Source: Mycobacterium sp. GA-0227b
GTDB taxonomy: Bacteria; Actinomycetota; Actinomycetes; Mycobacteriales; Mycobacteriaceae
DNA: 64,000 bases
Direction of reading: 5' to 3'
Assembly (NCBI RefSeq): GCF_001499855.1
Contig: NZ_LQIK01000023.1
Coordinates: forward strand, 248,001-312,000
Part shown: positions 43,830 to 54,133 of the stretch, piece by piece
How the letters are laid out: every line of letters begins with the position of its first letter
Position numbering within the stretch: position 1 is the stretch's first letter
The notes under the pieces: generated by a model
Told to the model about the DNA's origin: nothing
The model's database searches: none
The model's input: the letters and a program-made list of their open reading frames with translations, nothing else
Translations under genes and position numbers: made by a program

Positions 43830-45326
43830 ATGACCCAGGTACAGACTGACAGCGGTGTGTTGGCCGGCGACGAGCGGATGTTGATCGACGGCGAGTTGCA
43901 GACCACCGCCGGCGGAGCGACATTCGAGGTGATCCATCCGGCCAGCGAGGAGGTCGCGGGCCGGGCCACCGACGGCACGGTCGAGGACATGGCGCGCGCG
44001 GTCGGCGCGGCGCGGCGCGCGTTCGACGAAACCGACTGGTCGCGTGATCTGGAGTTCCGCTACCACTGCCTGACCCAGCTGCACGAAGCCCTCGAGCGGA
44101 ACAAGGAACGGTTGCGCCGGGTCCTGATCACCGAGGTCGGCTGCCCGGTCTCGGTGACCGGCAGCCAGATCGAGAGCCCGATCGAAGAGGTCAAGCACTG
44201 GGCCGAGCATGGACGCGCGTTCGACTATCTGGTCGACAACGGTGTGCACGACACGCCGCTGGGGCCGGCTCGGCGCAAGATCCACTACGAGCCCGTCGGT
44301 GTGGTCGGCGCGATCACGCCGTGGAACGTGCCGTTCTATCTCAACGTCGCCGAGACGGTGCCGGCGTTGATGGCCGGCAATACGGTGGTGCTCAAGCCCG
44401 CGCAGCTGACCCCGTGGTCGGGCAGTGAGTACGGACGCATCGTGGCCGAGGAAACCGACATCCCCGCCGGGGTGTTCAACGTCGTGGTGTCCAATGCCAA
44501 CGAGGTCGGGGCCGCGCTCTCGGCCGATCCGCGCGTCGACATGATCACGTTCACCGGGTCGACGGCGACCGGGCGGGCGATCCTGGCCGCGGGTGCGCCG
44601 ACGGTGAAGAAGACACTGCTGGAGTTGGGCGGCAAGTCCGCGCACATCGTGCTCGACGACGCCGACTTCAATTCGGCGTTGCCGATGGCGGCGATGATGG
44701 CCTGCGTGATGTCGGGACAGTCCTGCATCCTGCCGAGCCGGATTCTGTTGCCGCGCAGCCGCTATGACGAAGGTATCGAGGTCCTCAAGACGATGATGGA
44801 GGGCTTCCCGGTCGGCGACCCATGGACGCCGGGCAACATGCAGGGCCCGCAGATCAGCGAGACCCAGCGCCAGAAGGTGTTGGGTTTGGTCAAGAGCGGC
44901 ATCGACTCCGGTGCGCGGTTGATCACCGGCGGAGGCATCCCGGAGAACCTGCCCACCGGCTACTACACCCAGCCGACGCTGCTGGCCGACGTCGACCCCA
45001 ATTCGCAGGTGGCGCAGGAAGAGATCTTCGGTCCCGTGCTCACGGTCACCCCGTACGACACCGACGACGGGGCGGTCGCGATCGCCAACAACACGATCTA
45101 CGGCCTGTCCGGCGAAGTGAGCAGCGCCGACGTGGACCGCGCGTTCGCGGTGGCCTGCCGGATGCGCACCGGCAACGTCACGATCAACGGCAAGAGCCAC
45201 TTCGGCATCAACAGCCCGTTCGGCGGCACCAAGCAGAGCGGCCTGGGATACCGCAACGGCGAAGAGGGTTACAAGGAATACCTGGAAGCCAAGACCATCG
45301 GCATGCCGGACACGGTTGAACCGTGA
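43830..45326 (+). CDS. Aldehyde dehydrogenase
   Basis: A 498-residue NAD(P)-dependent aldehyde dehydrogenase: VGAITPWNVPFYL, LELGGKSAHIVL (general-base Glu), and the catalytic cysteine in VMSGQSCILPSR, with EEIFGPVLTVTPYD near the end. It oxidises an aldehyde, perhaps one released by the aldolase or formed by the dehydrogenases, to an acid that the CoA-transferase can activate. Element S8 precedes it; its stop overlaps the next start (GTGA, 45323-45326). Confidence 0.94.
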   Translation: MTQVQTDSGVLAGDERMLIDGELQTTAGGATFEVIHPASEEVAGRATDGTVEDMARAVGAARRAFDETDWSRDLEFRYHCLTQLHEALERNKERLRRVLITEVGCPVSVTGSQIESPIEEVKHWAEHGRAFDYLVDNGVHDTPLGPARRKIHYEPVGVVGAITPWNVPFYLNVAETVPALMAGNTVVLKPAQLTPWSGSEYGRIVAEETDIPAGVFNVVVSNANEVGAALSADPRVDMITFTGSTATGRAILAAGAPTVKKTLLELGGKSAHIVLDDADFNSALPMAAMMACVMSGQSCILPSRILLPRSRYDEGIEVLKTMMEGFPVGDPWTPGNMQGPQISETQRQKVLGLVKSGIDSGARLITGGGIPENLPTGYYTQPTLLADVDPNSQVAQEEIFGPVLTVTPYDTDDGAVAIANNTIYGLSGEVSSADVDRAFAVACRMRTGNVTINGKSHFGINSPFGGTKQSGLGYRNGEEGYKEYLEAKTIGMPDTVEP

Positions 45327-45754
45327 ATCAAGCCCTGAGTGTCGAAGCCGAGATCGCCGCGCTGCTGTACCGCTACGCGCGCGCCGTCGACACCAAGGAC
45401 TGGGAGCTCTACCGCTCGGTGTTCACCGACGACGCGGTGATCGACTACTCGTCGGCGGGCGCCGTCGCGGGTAGCCGCGACGAGGTCGTCGACTGGTTCG
45501 CGGCGAATTTCGGCGTGATTCCCTGGAGCATGCACTACATCACCAACATCGAAGCCGACATCTCCAGCGGCCCCGACGGCGACACGGCCAAAGTCAGGGC
45601 GATGTTCTACAACCCGATGCAGCTGCCCGGCATGCCGGAGATGAGTAGCTGCGGCGGCTACTACCACCATGAATTGGTGCGCACCCCGGACGGGTGGCGC
45701 AGCCGGCGGCTGGTCGAAGAGAACGTCTGGTTCGTCAACGGGCCCACTCAGTAA
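45323..45754 (+). CDS. SnoaL-like protein
   Basis: A 143-residue SnoaL_4-type NTF2-fold protein: EIAALLYRYARAVDTKDWELYRSVF, then DDAVIDYSSAGAVAG and SMHYITNIEADI with a conserved His, and WRSRRLVEENVWF. Such proteins in catabolic operons act as dehydratases, isomerases or hydroxylase accessories. The GTG start overlaps the aldehyde dehydrogenase stop, so the two are one operon under S8. It is the last gene of the island before the conserved rlmN. Confidence 0.8.
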   Translation: MNQALSVEAEIAALLYRYARAVDTKDWELYRSVFTDDAVIDYSSAGAVAGSRDEVVDWFAANFGVIPWSMHYITNIEADISSGPDGDTAKVRAMFYNPMQLPGMPEMSSCGGYYHHELVRTPDGWRSRRLVEENVWFVNGPTQ

Positions 45755-45759
45755 CGCCC

Positions 45760-45812
45760 AGACCGACGTTTTGGCGGAAATGCGCGAGCAAAATCCGCCA
45801 AAGCGTCGGTCT
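45760..45812. repeat. 53-bp hairpin between convergent genes (REP-like)
   Basis: Arms of 19 bases (AGACCGACGTTTTGGCGGA with its complement, one mismatch) around a 15-base loop fill the gap between the SnoaL gene and convergent rlmN. It has the same length as the hairpin at 53191-53243 but a different sequence. It may act as a bidirectional terminator or belong to a dispersed mycobacterial palindrome family. Confidence 0.65.
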
Positions 45813-45833
45813 CGGGGCGACGAGACTGAAGGG

Positions 45834-46967
45834 TCAGCTCTGGGCCGCCAATTGCCCGCAGGCGGCGGCGATCTCACGGCCGCGGGTGTCGCGCACCGTG
45901 CACGACACACCCCGCTCGCGGACGCGCCGAACGAATTCGCGTTCGGCGGGTTTGGGACTGGCGTCCCACTCACTGCCGGGCGTCGGATTGAGCGGAATGA
46001 CGTTGACGTGCGCCAACGGGCCGAGCGCGCCATGCAGCCGCTTGCCCAAAAGGTCTGCGCGCCAAGGCTGATCGTTGACATCGCGAATCAGCGCATACTC
46101 GATGGACACTCGCCGGCCCGTCACGTCGGCGTAGTACCGCGCGGCGTCGAGCGCCTCGGACACCTTCCAGCGGTTGTTCACCGGGACCAGCGTGTCGCGC
46201 AGTTCGTCGTCGGGGGCGTGCAGCGACAACGCCAGCGTGACGCCGAGCCGTTCGTCGGCGAGTTTGCGGATCGCCGGTGCCAGCCCGACCGTCGACACGG
46301 TGACGGAGCGGGCCGAGATGCCGAAGCCGTTCGGGGCCGGCGCGATTATCCGTCGCACCGCGGCCAGCACCCGGTTGTAGTTGGCCAGCGGCTCCCCCAT
46401 GCCCATGAACACGATGTTGGACAGCCGCCCGCCGCGGGCCGCAGGAGCGATCCCGTCACCATCGCGGTCGCGCAACTCGACCGCGGCGGCGCGTACCTGC
46501 TCGAGGATTTCGGCGGTCGACAGGTTGCGCTTGAGTCCGCCCTGGCCCGTCGCGCAGAACGGGCAGGCCATGCCGCATCCCGCCTGCGAGGAGATGCAGA
46601 CGGTGTTGCGCTGCGGGTAACGCATCAGCACCGACTCGAACGTGGTGCCGTCCACCGCGCGCCACAACATCTTGCGCGTCTCGCCCGCATCGGTCTCGAT
46701 CTCGCGCAGCGCGTCGAGTAGCGTCGGGAACAGCGTCTCTGCGACCTGATCGCGCACGGCGGCCGGCAGGTCCGTCATCTGGTGCGGGTCGGCGATCAGC
46801 CTGCCGTAGTACTGGTTGGCCAACTGCTTACCGCGAAACGCCGGCAGCCCCAGTTCGCCGACGGCGGCGGCGCGGCCAGCCTCGTCGAGGTCCGCGAAAT
46901 GCCGCGGCGGCATGGCGCGTCGCGGCGGATCGAACACGAGCGGCAGGGCCGCAGGAGAGTCAGCCAT
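45834..46967 (-). CDS. rlmN: 23S rRNA/tRNA adenine-C2 methyltransferase
   Basis: A 377-residue radical-SAM methyltransferase for A2503 of 23S rRNA and A37 of tRNAs. The cluster motif is [11 protein letters not shown] (CxxxCxxC); it has [13 protein letters not shown], and the cysteines for the covalent intermediate are in the C-terminal region ([20 protein letters not shown]). The position next to cdsA-frr-pyrH matches the mycobacterial order. It starts 27 bases from cdsA on the same strand. Confidence 0.96.
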   Translation of the reverse strand: MADSPAALPLVFDPPRRAMPPRHFADLDEAGRAAAVGELGLPAFRGKQLANQYYGRLIADPHQMTDLPAAVRDQVAETLFPTLLDALREIETDAGETRKMLWRAVDGTTFESVLMRYPQRNTVCISSQAGCGMACPFCATGQGGLKRNLSTAEILEQVRAAAVELRDRDGDGIAPAARGGRLSNIVFMGMGEPLANYNRVLAAVRRIIAPAPNGFGISARSVTVSTVGLAPAIRKLADERLGVTLALSLHAPDDELRDTLVPVNNRWKVSEALDAARYYADVTGRRVSIEYALIRDVNDQPWRADLLGKRLHGALGPLAHVNVIPLNPTPGSEWDASPKPAEREFVRRVRERGVSCTVRDTRGREIAAACGQLAAQS

Positions 46968-46994
46968 CGGGTCCTACCAGTATGCCGGGCCGCG

Positions 46995-47873
46995 TTACGC
47001 CAGCAGCGTCAGCACGATCCAGCCGGCCACCGCAGAGGGAAGCATCGCATCGATGCGGTCCATGATGCCGCCGTGCCCCGGCAGCAGCGTGCCCATGTCC
47101 TTGATCCCGAGGTCGCGTTTGACCTGCGACTCGACCAGGTCGCCGAGCACCCCGGTGATCACCAGCATCAGGCCTAGCGGCACCCCGACCCAGGCGGGCT
47201 TGTCCATCAGGAACGTCACCGACAGCACCGCGGCGGTGATGCCGAACACCAGCGAGCCGCCCAGCCCCTCCCAGGACTTCTTCGGGCTGATCGCCGGTGC
47301 CATCAGGTGTTTGCCGAACAGCACGCCGGCCACATAACCGCCGATGTCGGCGAATACGACGGTCGCGATCACGGTGAACACCCGGCCGCCGCCGTGGTCC
47401 TGGAAGATCAGCAGCGCGCTGAAGCTGGCGAAGAACGGCACCCACGTCGCCAGCAGCACCGCGGCGGAGATGTCTCGCAGGTAGTTGACCGGCTGTCGGC
47501 GCAGGCCCTGACCGACGAGGCGCCAGACCATGCAGACGACGATCGTCCCGCCGTAGGCGCCGAGCAGCCCGACCGCGCCGAACGGCCACGTCAACCAGAT
47601 CATCGCCTGGCCACCGACCAGCAGCGGAACCGCGGGCAGGGCGTAACCGGAGTCGCGTAGCCGGCGGATCACCTCTGCGGTGGCGACCGGAATGAAGACC
47701 GCCAGCACCGGCAGCCACCCGATCGGCGCGAACAGCAGCGTGCCGATGGCCACGGCGCCCAGCAGGACACCCACCGCGATCGCCGCGGGTAGGTCACGGC
47801 CCGCCCGCGACTTCTTCTTGGGCGGTTCGTCGACCGGCGTCTCTGCCACGGGACCCTTGCGCTGTTCGGTCAC
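46995..47873 (-). CDS. cdsA: Phosphatidate cytidylyltransferase
   Basis: A 292-residue membrane enzyme making CDP-diacylglycerol, the precursor of phosphatidylinositol, cardiolipin and PIMs. It has a polar N-terminal tail, about seven membrane helices, and the signature ending in GVLGDLVESQVKRDLGIKDMGTLLPGHGGIMDRIDAM. It starts with GTG overlapping the frr stop by one base, so it is coupled to frr. Confidence 0.95.
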   Translation of the reverse strand: MTEQRKGPVAETPVDEPPKKKSRAGRDLPAAIAVGVLLGAVAIGTLLFAPIGWLPVLAVFIPVATAEVIRRLRDSGYALPAVPLLVGGQAMIWLTWPFGAVGLLGAYGGTIVVCMVWRLVGQGLRRQPVNYLRDISAAVLLATWVPFFASFSALLIFQDHGGGRVFTVIATVVFADIGGYVAGVLFGKHLMAPAISPKKSWEGLGGSLVFGITAAVLSVTFLMDKPAWVGVPLGLMLVITGVLGDLVESQVKRDLGIKDMGTLLPGHGGIMDRIDAMLPSAVAGWIVLTLLA

Positions 47874-48430
47874 TAGACCTCCAGCAGCTCGCCTTCTTTG
47901 TGCTTGACCAGCTCGTCGATCTGCGCGCTGTAGGTGTGGGTCAGCTTGTCCAGGTCCTTCTCCGCGCGAGCCACGTCGTCCTCGCCCGCCTCGCCCTCCT
48001 TCTTGATGCGGTGCAACTCCTCCATCGCCTTGCGACGGATGTTGCGCACCGCCACCCTGGCGTCCTCGCCTTTCGCCTTGGCCTGCTTGACCAGGTCGCG
48101 GCGCCGCTCCTCGGTCAGCTGCGGAATGGCGACGCGGATGACGTTGCCGTCGTTGGTCGGGTTGACGCCCAGGTCGGAGTTGCGGATCGCGTCCTCGATG
48201 TTGCGCAGTTGGTTGGCCTCGTAGGGCTTGATCACCACCATCCGCGCCTCGGGCACGTTGATGCTCGACAGTTGCGTGATGGGCGTGGCCGATCCGTAGT
48301 AGTCGACGTTGACGCGCGCGAACATGCCGGGATTGGCGCGGCCGGTGCGGATCGACGACAGGTCGTCACGCGCCACCGACACCGCCTTCTCCATCTTCTC
48401 CTCGGCGTCGAAGAGGGTTTCGTCGATCAC
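47873..48430 (-). CDS. frr: Ribosome recycling factor
   Basis: A 185-residue protein that, with EF-G, splits post-termination ribosomes. It is a three-helix bundle plus beta domain: [39 protein letters not shown], and [24 protein letters not shown]. Length is normal. It lies 57 bases downstream of pyrH, as in most bacteria. Confidence 0.97.
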   Translation of the reverse strand: MIDETLFDAEEKMEKAVSVARDDLSSIRTGRANPGMFARVNVDYYGSATPITQLSSINVPEARMVVIKPYEANQLRNIEDAIRNSDLGVNPTNDGNVIRVAIPQLTEERRRDLVKQAKAKGEDARVAVRNIRRKAMEELHRIKKEGEAGEDDVARAEKDLDKLTHTYSAQIDELVKHKEGELLEV

Positions 48431-48487
48431 GGTGCTTCTCCTTCATCCGCGTGCGCGTCTTCGTCATGCTTATCGCGTGCACTGCCC

Positions 48488-49291
48488 TCAGGTGGTGACC
48501 AGTGTTCCGATCTTCTCACCCGCGACCGCTCGCGCGATATTGCCATCTGTGAGCAGGTTGAACACCAGGATCGGCATGCCGTTGTCCATGCACAGGCTGA
48601 ACGCGGTGGCGTCGGCCACCTTCAGGCCGCGGTCGATGATTTCGCGGTGACTGATCGCGGTGAGCAGTTCGGCGTCGGGGTGCTGGCGCGGGTCGGCGGT
48701 GAAGACGCCGTCGACGGCCTTGGCCATCAGCACCACTTCGGCGCCGATCTCCAGCGCGCGTTGCGCGGCGGTGGTGTCGGTCGAGAAGTACGGCAGGCCC
48801 ATGCCCGCTCCGAAGATCACCACGCGGCCCTTCTCCAAGTGCCGCACGGCCCGTAGCGGGATGTACGGCTCGGCGACCTGCCCCATCGTGATCGCGGTCT
48901 GCACCCGGGTGTCGATACCTTCCTTCTCCAGGAAATCCTGCAGGGCAAGGCTGTTCATGACGGTGCCCAGCATGCCCATGTAGTCGCTTCGGGCCCGCTC
49001 CATGCCCCGCTGCTGCAATTGCGCACCGCGGAAAAAATTGCCGCCGCCGATGACGACGGCGACCTGCACCCCGCTGCGGACCACTTCGGCGATCTGGCGG
49101 GCCACCTGGTGCACGACGTCCGGATCCAGGCCTACGTCCCCGCCGCCGAACATCTCGCCGCCGAGCTTGAGCAGGACGCGGCCGTACTTCGGGCGGATCG
49201 CCCCATTGGGACCGGTTGTTGCCGCCGCGCCGGCGACGCTGGATTCAGGAGCCGCCGCGCCGGCGACAGAGTTTTCCCGGGGCTCCGGCAT
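48488..49291 (-). CDS. pyrH: UMP kinase
   Basis: A 267-residue hexameric amino-acid-kinase-fold enzyme that phosphorylates UMP. Visible are [40 protein letters not shown] (phosphate loop), and [20 protein letters not shown]. It has an N-terminal extension of about 30 residues rich in Ala/Gly, seen in mycobacteria. It is followed by frr and the two are probably co-transcribed. Confidence 0.96.
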   Translation of the reverse strand: MPEPRENSVAGAAAPESSVAGAAATTGPNGAIRPKYGRVLLKLGGEMFGGGDVGLDPDVVHQVARQIAEVVRSGVQVAVVIGGGNFFRGAQLQQRGMERARSDYMGMLGTVMNSLALQDFLEKEGIDTRVQTAITMGQVAEPYIPLRAVRHLEKGRVVIFGAGMGLPYFSTDTTAAQRALEIGAEVVLMAKAVDGVFTADPRQHPDAELLTAISHREIIDRGLKVADATAFSLCMDNGMPILVFNLLTDGNIARAVAGEKIGTLVTT

Positions 49292-49378
49292 CCGACTCCT
49301 TCGGGGTCCGCGCTGAGATGCCCCTCATCCTGCCTCATGGCCGGCGGCACAGCCGCCTCCGGGTCGCGACTCGCCGGG

Positions 49379-50092
<714 letters not shown>

Positions 50093-50100
<8 letters not shown>

Positions 50101-50527
50101 CATGGATGGGCCGCTCGAGGAACAGCCGCTCGGTTTTCTGCTCTCCCGGGTGGCGAACGCACTGCGCGCCGAGGTCACCACTACGGTTCTGGAACCGCTT
50201 GGCGTGGCGTTCCCGCAGTACCTGTGCATGCGGATCCTGTCGCAGTATCCCGGTCGGTCCAACGCCGAACTGGCCCGCGATTTCAACGTCTCGCCGCAGG
50301 CGATGAACATGGTGCTGCGCGGCCTGCAGGACCGGGGCCTGGTCAGCCGGCCGGCGAGCGTGTCGTCGGGACGTTCACTGCCGGCGCAGCTCACCCGCGA
50401 GGGCCGGGAGTTGTTGAAACGCACGGACTCAGGGGTGCGTGCCGCCGAGCGCAAGTTGATGACGAATCTGACCCAGCGCCAACAGCGTGAGTTCAAGCAG
50501 ATCCTCGCGGCCCTCGGTACGGACTGA
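50093..50527 (+). CDS. MarR-family transcriptional regulator
   Basis: A 144-residue winged-helix regulator: AELARDFNVSPQAMNMVLRGL as recognition helices and SSGRSLPAQLTREGRELL as the wing. Starts at 50093 and 50102 are possible; both lie at the end of the palindrome cluster, so the regulator probably represses itself and the divergent methyltransferase. Its ligand is unknown. Confidence 0.88.
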
Positions 50528-50589
50528 AGGTCTGCCAGACTACGGTTCATGAGCGGCTCGTATCCGTCCCTGACCTCAACGGCGCCGCG

Positions 50590-51714
50590 ATGAAGATCGT
50601 CCTGGCGCCGGACTCGTTCAAAGAGTCGATGACCGCATCCGAAGCGGTCGCCGCGATGCGGGCCGGCGTGGCGGCGGTGCTGCCGGACGCCGAAGTCGTC
50701 GGCGTACCGATGGCGGATGGCGGAGAAGGCACCGTCGACGCCGTCGTCGAGGCGTTGCACGGCCAACACCTGGAGGTCCCGGTCTGCGATGCGCTGGGCC
50801 GCACGGTCACCGCCAGGTACGGCTATGTGCCGCTGCGTCAGCTCGCGGTGATCGAGGTGGCAGCAGCCGCTGGCCTGGAACGCATCCCACCCGATCAGCG
50901 AGACGTCCTGCGCGCCAGCACATTCGGCGTGGGGGAATTGATTCGGTCCGCCTTGGATCGCGGCGCCGAAGATTTCCTGGTCGGCTTGGGCGGCTCGGCG
51001 ACCAACGACGGCGGGACCGGAATGCTCACCGCCCTGGGCGCAAAGTTTCTCGACACCGACGGGCGGCCGCTGATGCCTGGCGGCGCGGCGCTCGAAGGCC
51101 TCGAGCGCATCGACCTGACCGGTCTCGATCCACGCCTGCGCGACGTGCGCATCCGCGTGGCCTCCGACGTCACCGCGCCGCTGCTCGGGCCCAGCGGCGC
51201 CAGCGCGGTGTTCGGCCCCCAGAAGGGGGCCGGCCCGGCGGACGTGGCGCGCCTGGAATCCGGATTGTCTCGGCTGGCCGCGGTCGCGTCCGCGACGCTC
51301 GGCGGCACGCAGCCGGCGCTACCAGGAGCTGGCGCCGCGGGCGGCCTGGGTTTCGCGCTCGTCGAATTCCTCGGCGCGACAAGCAGATCCGGTGTCGACG
51401 AGGTCGCCGAAACCGTCGGGCTGGAACGAGCGCTGCACGGCGCTGACTGGGTGTTCACCGGAGAGGGCAGCGTCGACGCGCAGACCGTCATGGGTAAGAC
51501 ACCCTTCGGCGTCGCTGCGGCCGCGGTGAGCGCCGGCGCGCGAGTGATCATCTTCGCCGGCCGAGTCGCAGCGGACGCCGCGGTGTTGCTGGATCACGGC
51601 GTCGAACGATTGGTCGCGATCACCGCCGAAGGCACGCCGATCGAGCGGGCGCTGCGGGACGGCGCCGCGTCGCTGACGTCCGCAGTGGCCGAGGTCTGCC
51701 GCGACCTTTCCTAG
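50590..51714 (+). CDS. Glycerate kinase
   Basis: A 374-residue glycerate 2-kinase (GarK/GlxK type): MKIVLAPDSFKESMTASEA, VPMADGGEGTVDAV, LVGLGGSATNDGGTGM, GAGAAGGLGFALVEFLGA and FTGEGSVDAQTVMGKTPFGV, all conserved family boxes. It phosphorylates D-glycerate in glyoxylate or serine metabolism. It converges with amiC, seven bases apart. Confidence 0.95.
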   Translation: MKIVLAPDSFKESMTASEAVAAMRAGVAAVLPDAEVVGVPMADGGEGTVDAVVEALHGQHLEVPVCDALGRTVTARYGYVPLRQLAVIEVAAAAGLERIPPDQRDVLRASTFGVGELIRSALDRGAEDFLVGLGGSATNDGGTGMLTALGAKFLDTDGRPLMPGGAALEGLERIDLTGLDPRLRDVRIRVASDVTAPLLGPSGASAVFGPQKGAGPADVARLESGLSRLAAVASATLGGTQPALPGAGAAGGLGFALVEFLGATSRSGVDEVAETVGLERALHGADWVFTGEGSVDAQTVMGKTPFGVAAAAVSAGARVIIFAGRVAADAAVLLDHGVERLVAITAEGTPIERALRDGAASLTSAVAEVCRDLS

Positions 51715-51720
51715 CGGAAG

Positions 51721-53127
51721 TCAGTCCTGGATGCGCCGCGAGGGGCGGGCGTGTTCGAGCTCGTACGCCAATTGGAGCAGTCGGCCCTCCTGGCCCCACG
51801 GCGCGGCGAACATCATGCCGACCGGCAGACCCGACGCGGACTCGGCGAGAGGAAGCGAGATGGCGGGCTCGCCGGTGGCGTTCTGCAGAGGCGTGAACGC
51901 CACCCACTCGACGAGCCGGTCGATGATCTGCTGGTAGTCCAGGGTCGGGTCGAGGTGGCCGATCCGCGGCGTTACGTCGGCCAGCGTCGGGGTCAGCACC
52001 ACGTCGTAGGTCTGGGTGACCCTCGCGGTGATCCGGCGCACCCGCGAGAGCCGCGCGATCGCCGACGGCAGCCGGTGCAGGTTCCGCGACGCGTGGCGGT
52101 CGAGCCCGAGTGTCAGGTTGTCGAGACGTTCGCGGTCGAAGCTGGGCCCGAGCGTGCGACGCCCACTGCGCACGAGCGCAAACGCCAGGAACGACCAGTA
52201 GAGCAGGAAGTCGTTCATGAAGTGTGGCGGCACGGGATTGTCGATCGTGGTGACCTTGTGGCCCAACTCCTCGAGCAGCGCGGCCGTTTTCAGCGTGAGC
52301 TCACGCACCTCCGGGCTGGCCTCGCGTGTGATCGACTGGGTGCACACCGCGATACGCAGGCGCTGCGCCTCGGGGCGTGTGACGTCGCCGATCGCGGGCA
52401 GCCGCGGGTTGCGATACACCCGCTCCATCTCGCGGTAGAACGAAGCGGTGTCGCGCACGGAGCGGGTCACCACGCCGTTGGCGACGATGCGCAGCGGCAT
52501 CTGTCGCAGCGTGCGGTCGAGTGGCAAGCGGCCACGCGACGGCTTGAGACCCACCAATCCGTTGCAGGAGGCTGGGATCCGGATCGAGCCGCCGCCGTCG
52601 TTGGCATGTGCGATCGGCACCGCCCCGGCCGCGACGAACGCGGCGGAACCCGACGACGACGCGCCCGCGGTGTGCTCGGGATTCCACGGATTGCGCACGG
52701 GGCCGAGCCGCGTGTGCTCGGCCGACGCGCTGAAGCCGAACTCCGACATCTGTGTCTTGCCCAGCGCGGCCAGCCCCGTCGCGAGGAACGAACGCGCGAA
52801 GTCACCGTCGGCCCGCTCCGGACGCGGATCCCACGCGTCGGTGCCGTTCATCGTCGGCATGCCCGCGACCGCGACGTTGTCTTTCAGGTAGGACGGCACG
52901 CCGTCGAAGTAGCCGCCGTACGGACGCGCCGCGGCGGCGCGGGTCCGAGCCCGGTCGAATGCCTCGTACGCCAGGCCGTTCAGCGTCGGGTTGACGACCT
53001 CGGTGCGGGCGATCGCAGCCTCGACGAGTTCGCTTCGCGAAACCGCACCGGCGGCCAACTGTTCGACGAGACCTACTGCATCGAAGTCGCCTAGGGCGTC
53101 GTCGCCAAAGGCGGATATGCGACTCAT
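51721..53127 (-). CDS. amiC: Amidase (AmiC-like)
   Basis: A 468-residue amidase-signature enzyme: catalytic Lys in PSYLKDNVAVAG, the serine-rich core TAGASSSGSAAFVAAG, and GGGSIRIPASCNGLVGLKPSRGR. The start at 53127 matches the MSRxxAFxDDALGD beginning of M. tuberculosis AmiC as I recall it. It hydrolyses an unknown amide. It is upstream on the genome of tsf-rpsB with a pair of hairpins between, which matches the Rv2888c position. Confidence 0.9.
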   Translation of the reverse strand: MSRISAFGDDALGDFDAVGLVEQLAAGAVSRSELVEAAIARTEVVNPTLNGLAYEAFDRARTRAAAARPYGGYFDGVPSYLKDNVAVAGMPTMNGTDAWDPRPERADGDFARSFLATGLAALGKTQMSEFGFSASAEHTRLGPVRNPWNPEHTAGASSSGSAAFVAAGAVPIAHANDGGGSIRIPASCNGLVGLKPSRGRLPLDRTLRQMPLRIVANGVVTRSVRDTASFYREMERVYRNPRLPAIGDVTRPEAQRLRIAVCTQSITREASPEVRELTLKTAALLEELGHKVTTIDNPVPPHFMNDFLLYWSFLAFALVRSGRRTLGPSFDRERLDNLTLGLDRHASRNLHRLPSAIARLSRVRRITARVTQTYDVVLTPTLADVTPRIGHLDPTLDYQQIIDRLVEWVAFTPLQNATGEPAISLPLAESASGLPVGMMFAAPWGQEGRLLQLAYELEHARPSRRIQD

Positions 53128-53190
53128 GCGGATGACGGTACCAAGTCGTACCACCTCGCTGAGCCGGAGTGCCGGCATTGCTTCCTATGC

Positions 53191-53243
53191 GCGAGATTGC
53201 AGCCACGGTCGTGGCTCGGCACCAACCGTGGATGCAATCTCGC
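53191..53243. repeat. 53-bp hairpin upstream of amiC (REP-like)
   Basis: Arms of 19 bases (GCGAGATTGCAGCCACGGT with its complement, one mismatch) around a 15-base loop. It lies between the amiC start and the tsf end. Length and loop equal those of the hairpin at 45760-45812. It may be a dispersed palindrome rather than a terminator, because a separate terminator follows. Confidence 0.65.
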
Positions 53244-53260
53244 CCGTAGGCCGCGAACGG

Positions 53261-53290
53261 GAAAGACCCCCAGAGTCCTGGGGGTCTTTC
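53261..53290 (-). terminator. Terminator of the rpsB-tsf operon
   Basis: GAAAGACCCCCAG and its complement form a perfect 13-base stem with a four-base loop, 17 bases after the tsf stop on the minus strand. The stem's own 3' arm ends in TCTTTC on the minus strand. Confidence 0.8.
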
Positions 53291-53306
53291 GCGCAAGCTC
53301 GCGTTG

Positions 53307-54122
53307 TTACGCCTGGCCGACCTCGAAACGGACGAACCGCGTCACGGTCACACCCGCCTCGTCCAGCAGCGCCTTGACCGTCTTCTTGCTGTCGGACACC
53401 GACGGCTGGTCGAGCAGCACGACGTCCTTGTAGAAGCCGGTGACGCGACCCTCGACGATCTTCGGCAGCGCCTGCTCGGGCTTGCCCTCGGTGCGGGCGG
53501 TCTCCTCGGCGATACGACGCTCGTTGGCCACGACGTCCTCGGGCACGTCCTCGCGGGTGAGGTACTTGGCCTTGAGCGCGGCGATCTGCAGCGCGACGGC
53601 ATGGGCGGCCTGCTTGTCATCGCCCTGGTATTCGACCAGCACACCCACGGCCGGCGGCAGATCCGCGGCGCGCTTGTGCAGGTAGGCCTCGACAGTGCCG
53701 TCGAAGTAGGCGACGCGGCGCAGTTCGAGCTTCTCGCCGATCTTGGCCGACAGGTCGGCGATGACCTGCTCGACCGTCGTATCGCCGATTTTGGCGGCTT
53801 TGAGCGCGTCGACGTCGTTCGCCTTGGCGGCCGCCGCCGCAGCGACGATCTGCTCGGCGACGGACTGGAACTCCGCGTTCTTGGCGACGAAGTCGGTCTC
53901 GGAGTTCAACTCGATCAGCGCACCGTCCTTCGCGGCGACCAGGCCCTCGGCGGTCGCGCGCTCGGCACGCTTGCCGACATCCTTGGCGCCCTTGATGCGC
54001 AGCAACTCGACGGCCTTGTCGAAATCGCCGTCGGCTTCGACGAGCGCGTTCTTGCTGTCGAGCATGCCGGCGCCGGTCAGCTCCCGCAGTCGCTTGACGT
54101 CGGCGGCGGTGTAGTTGGCCAT
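53307..54122 (-). CDS. tsf: Elongation factor Ts
   Basis: A 271-residue exchange factor that regenerates EF-Tu-GTP. It has the UBA-like N-terminus [20 protein letters not shown], the [12 protein letters not shown]-Tu contact region and the usual C-terminal module. The start at 54122 gives the length of the M. tuberculosis protein; the frame runs to 54257 but there it is shadow of rpsB. It follows rpsB by 11 bases. Confidence 0.97.
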   Translation of the reverse strand: MANYTAADVKRLRELTGAGMLDSKNALVEADGDFDKAVELLRIKGAKDVGKRAERATAEGLVAAKDGALIELNSETDFVAKNAEFQSVAEQIVAAAAAAKANDVDALKAAKIGDTTVEQVIADLSAKIGEKLELRRVAYFDGTVEAYLHKRAADLPPAVGVLVEYQGDDKQAAHAVALQIAALKAKYLTREDVPEDVVANERRIAEETARTEGKPEQALPKIVEGRVTGFYKDVVLLDQPSVSDSKKTVKALLDEAGVTVTRFVRFEVGQA

Positions 54123-54133
54123 ATCAGGTCTCC

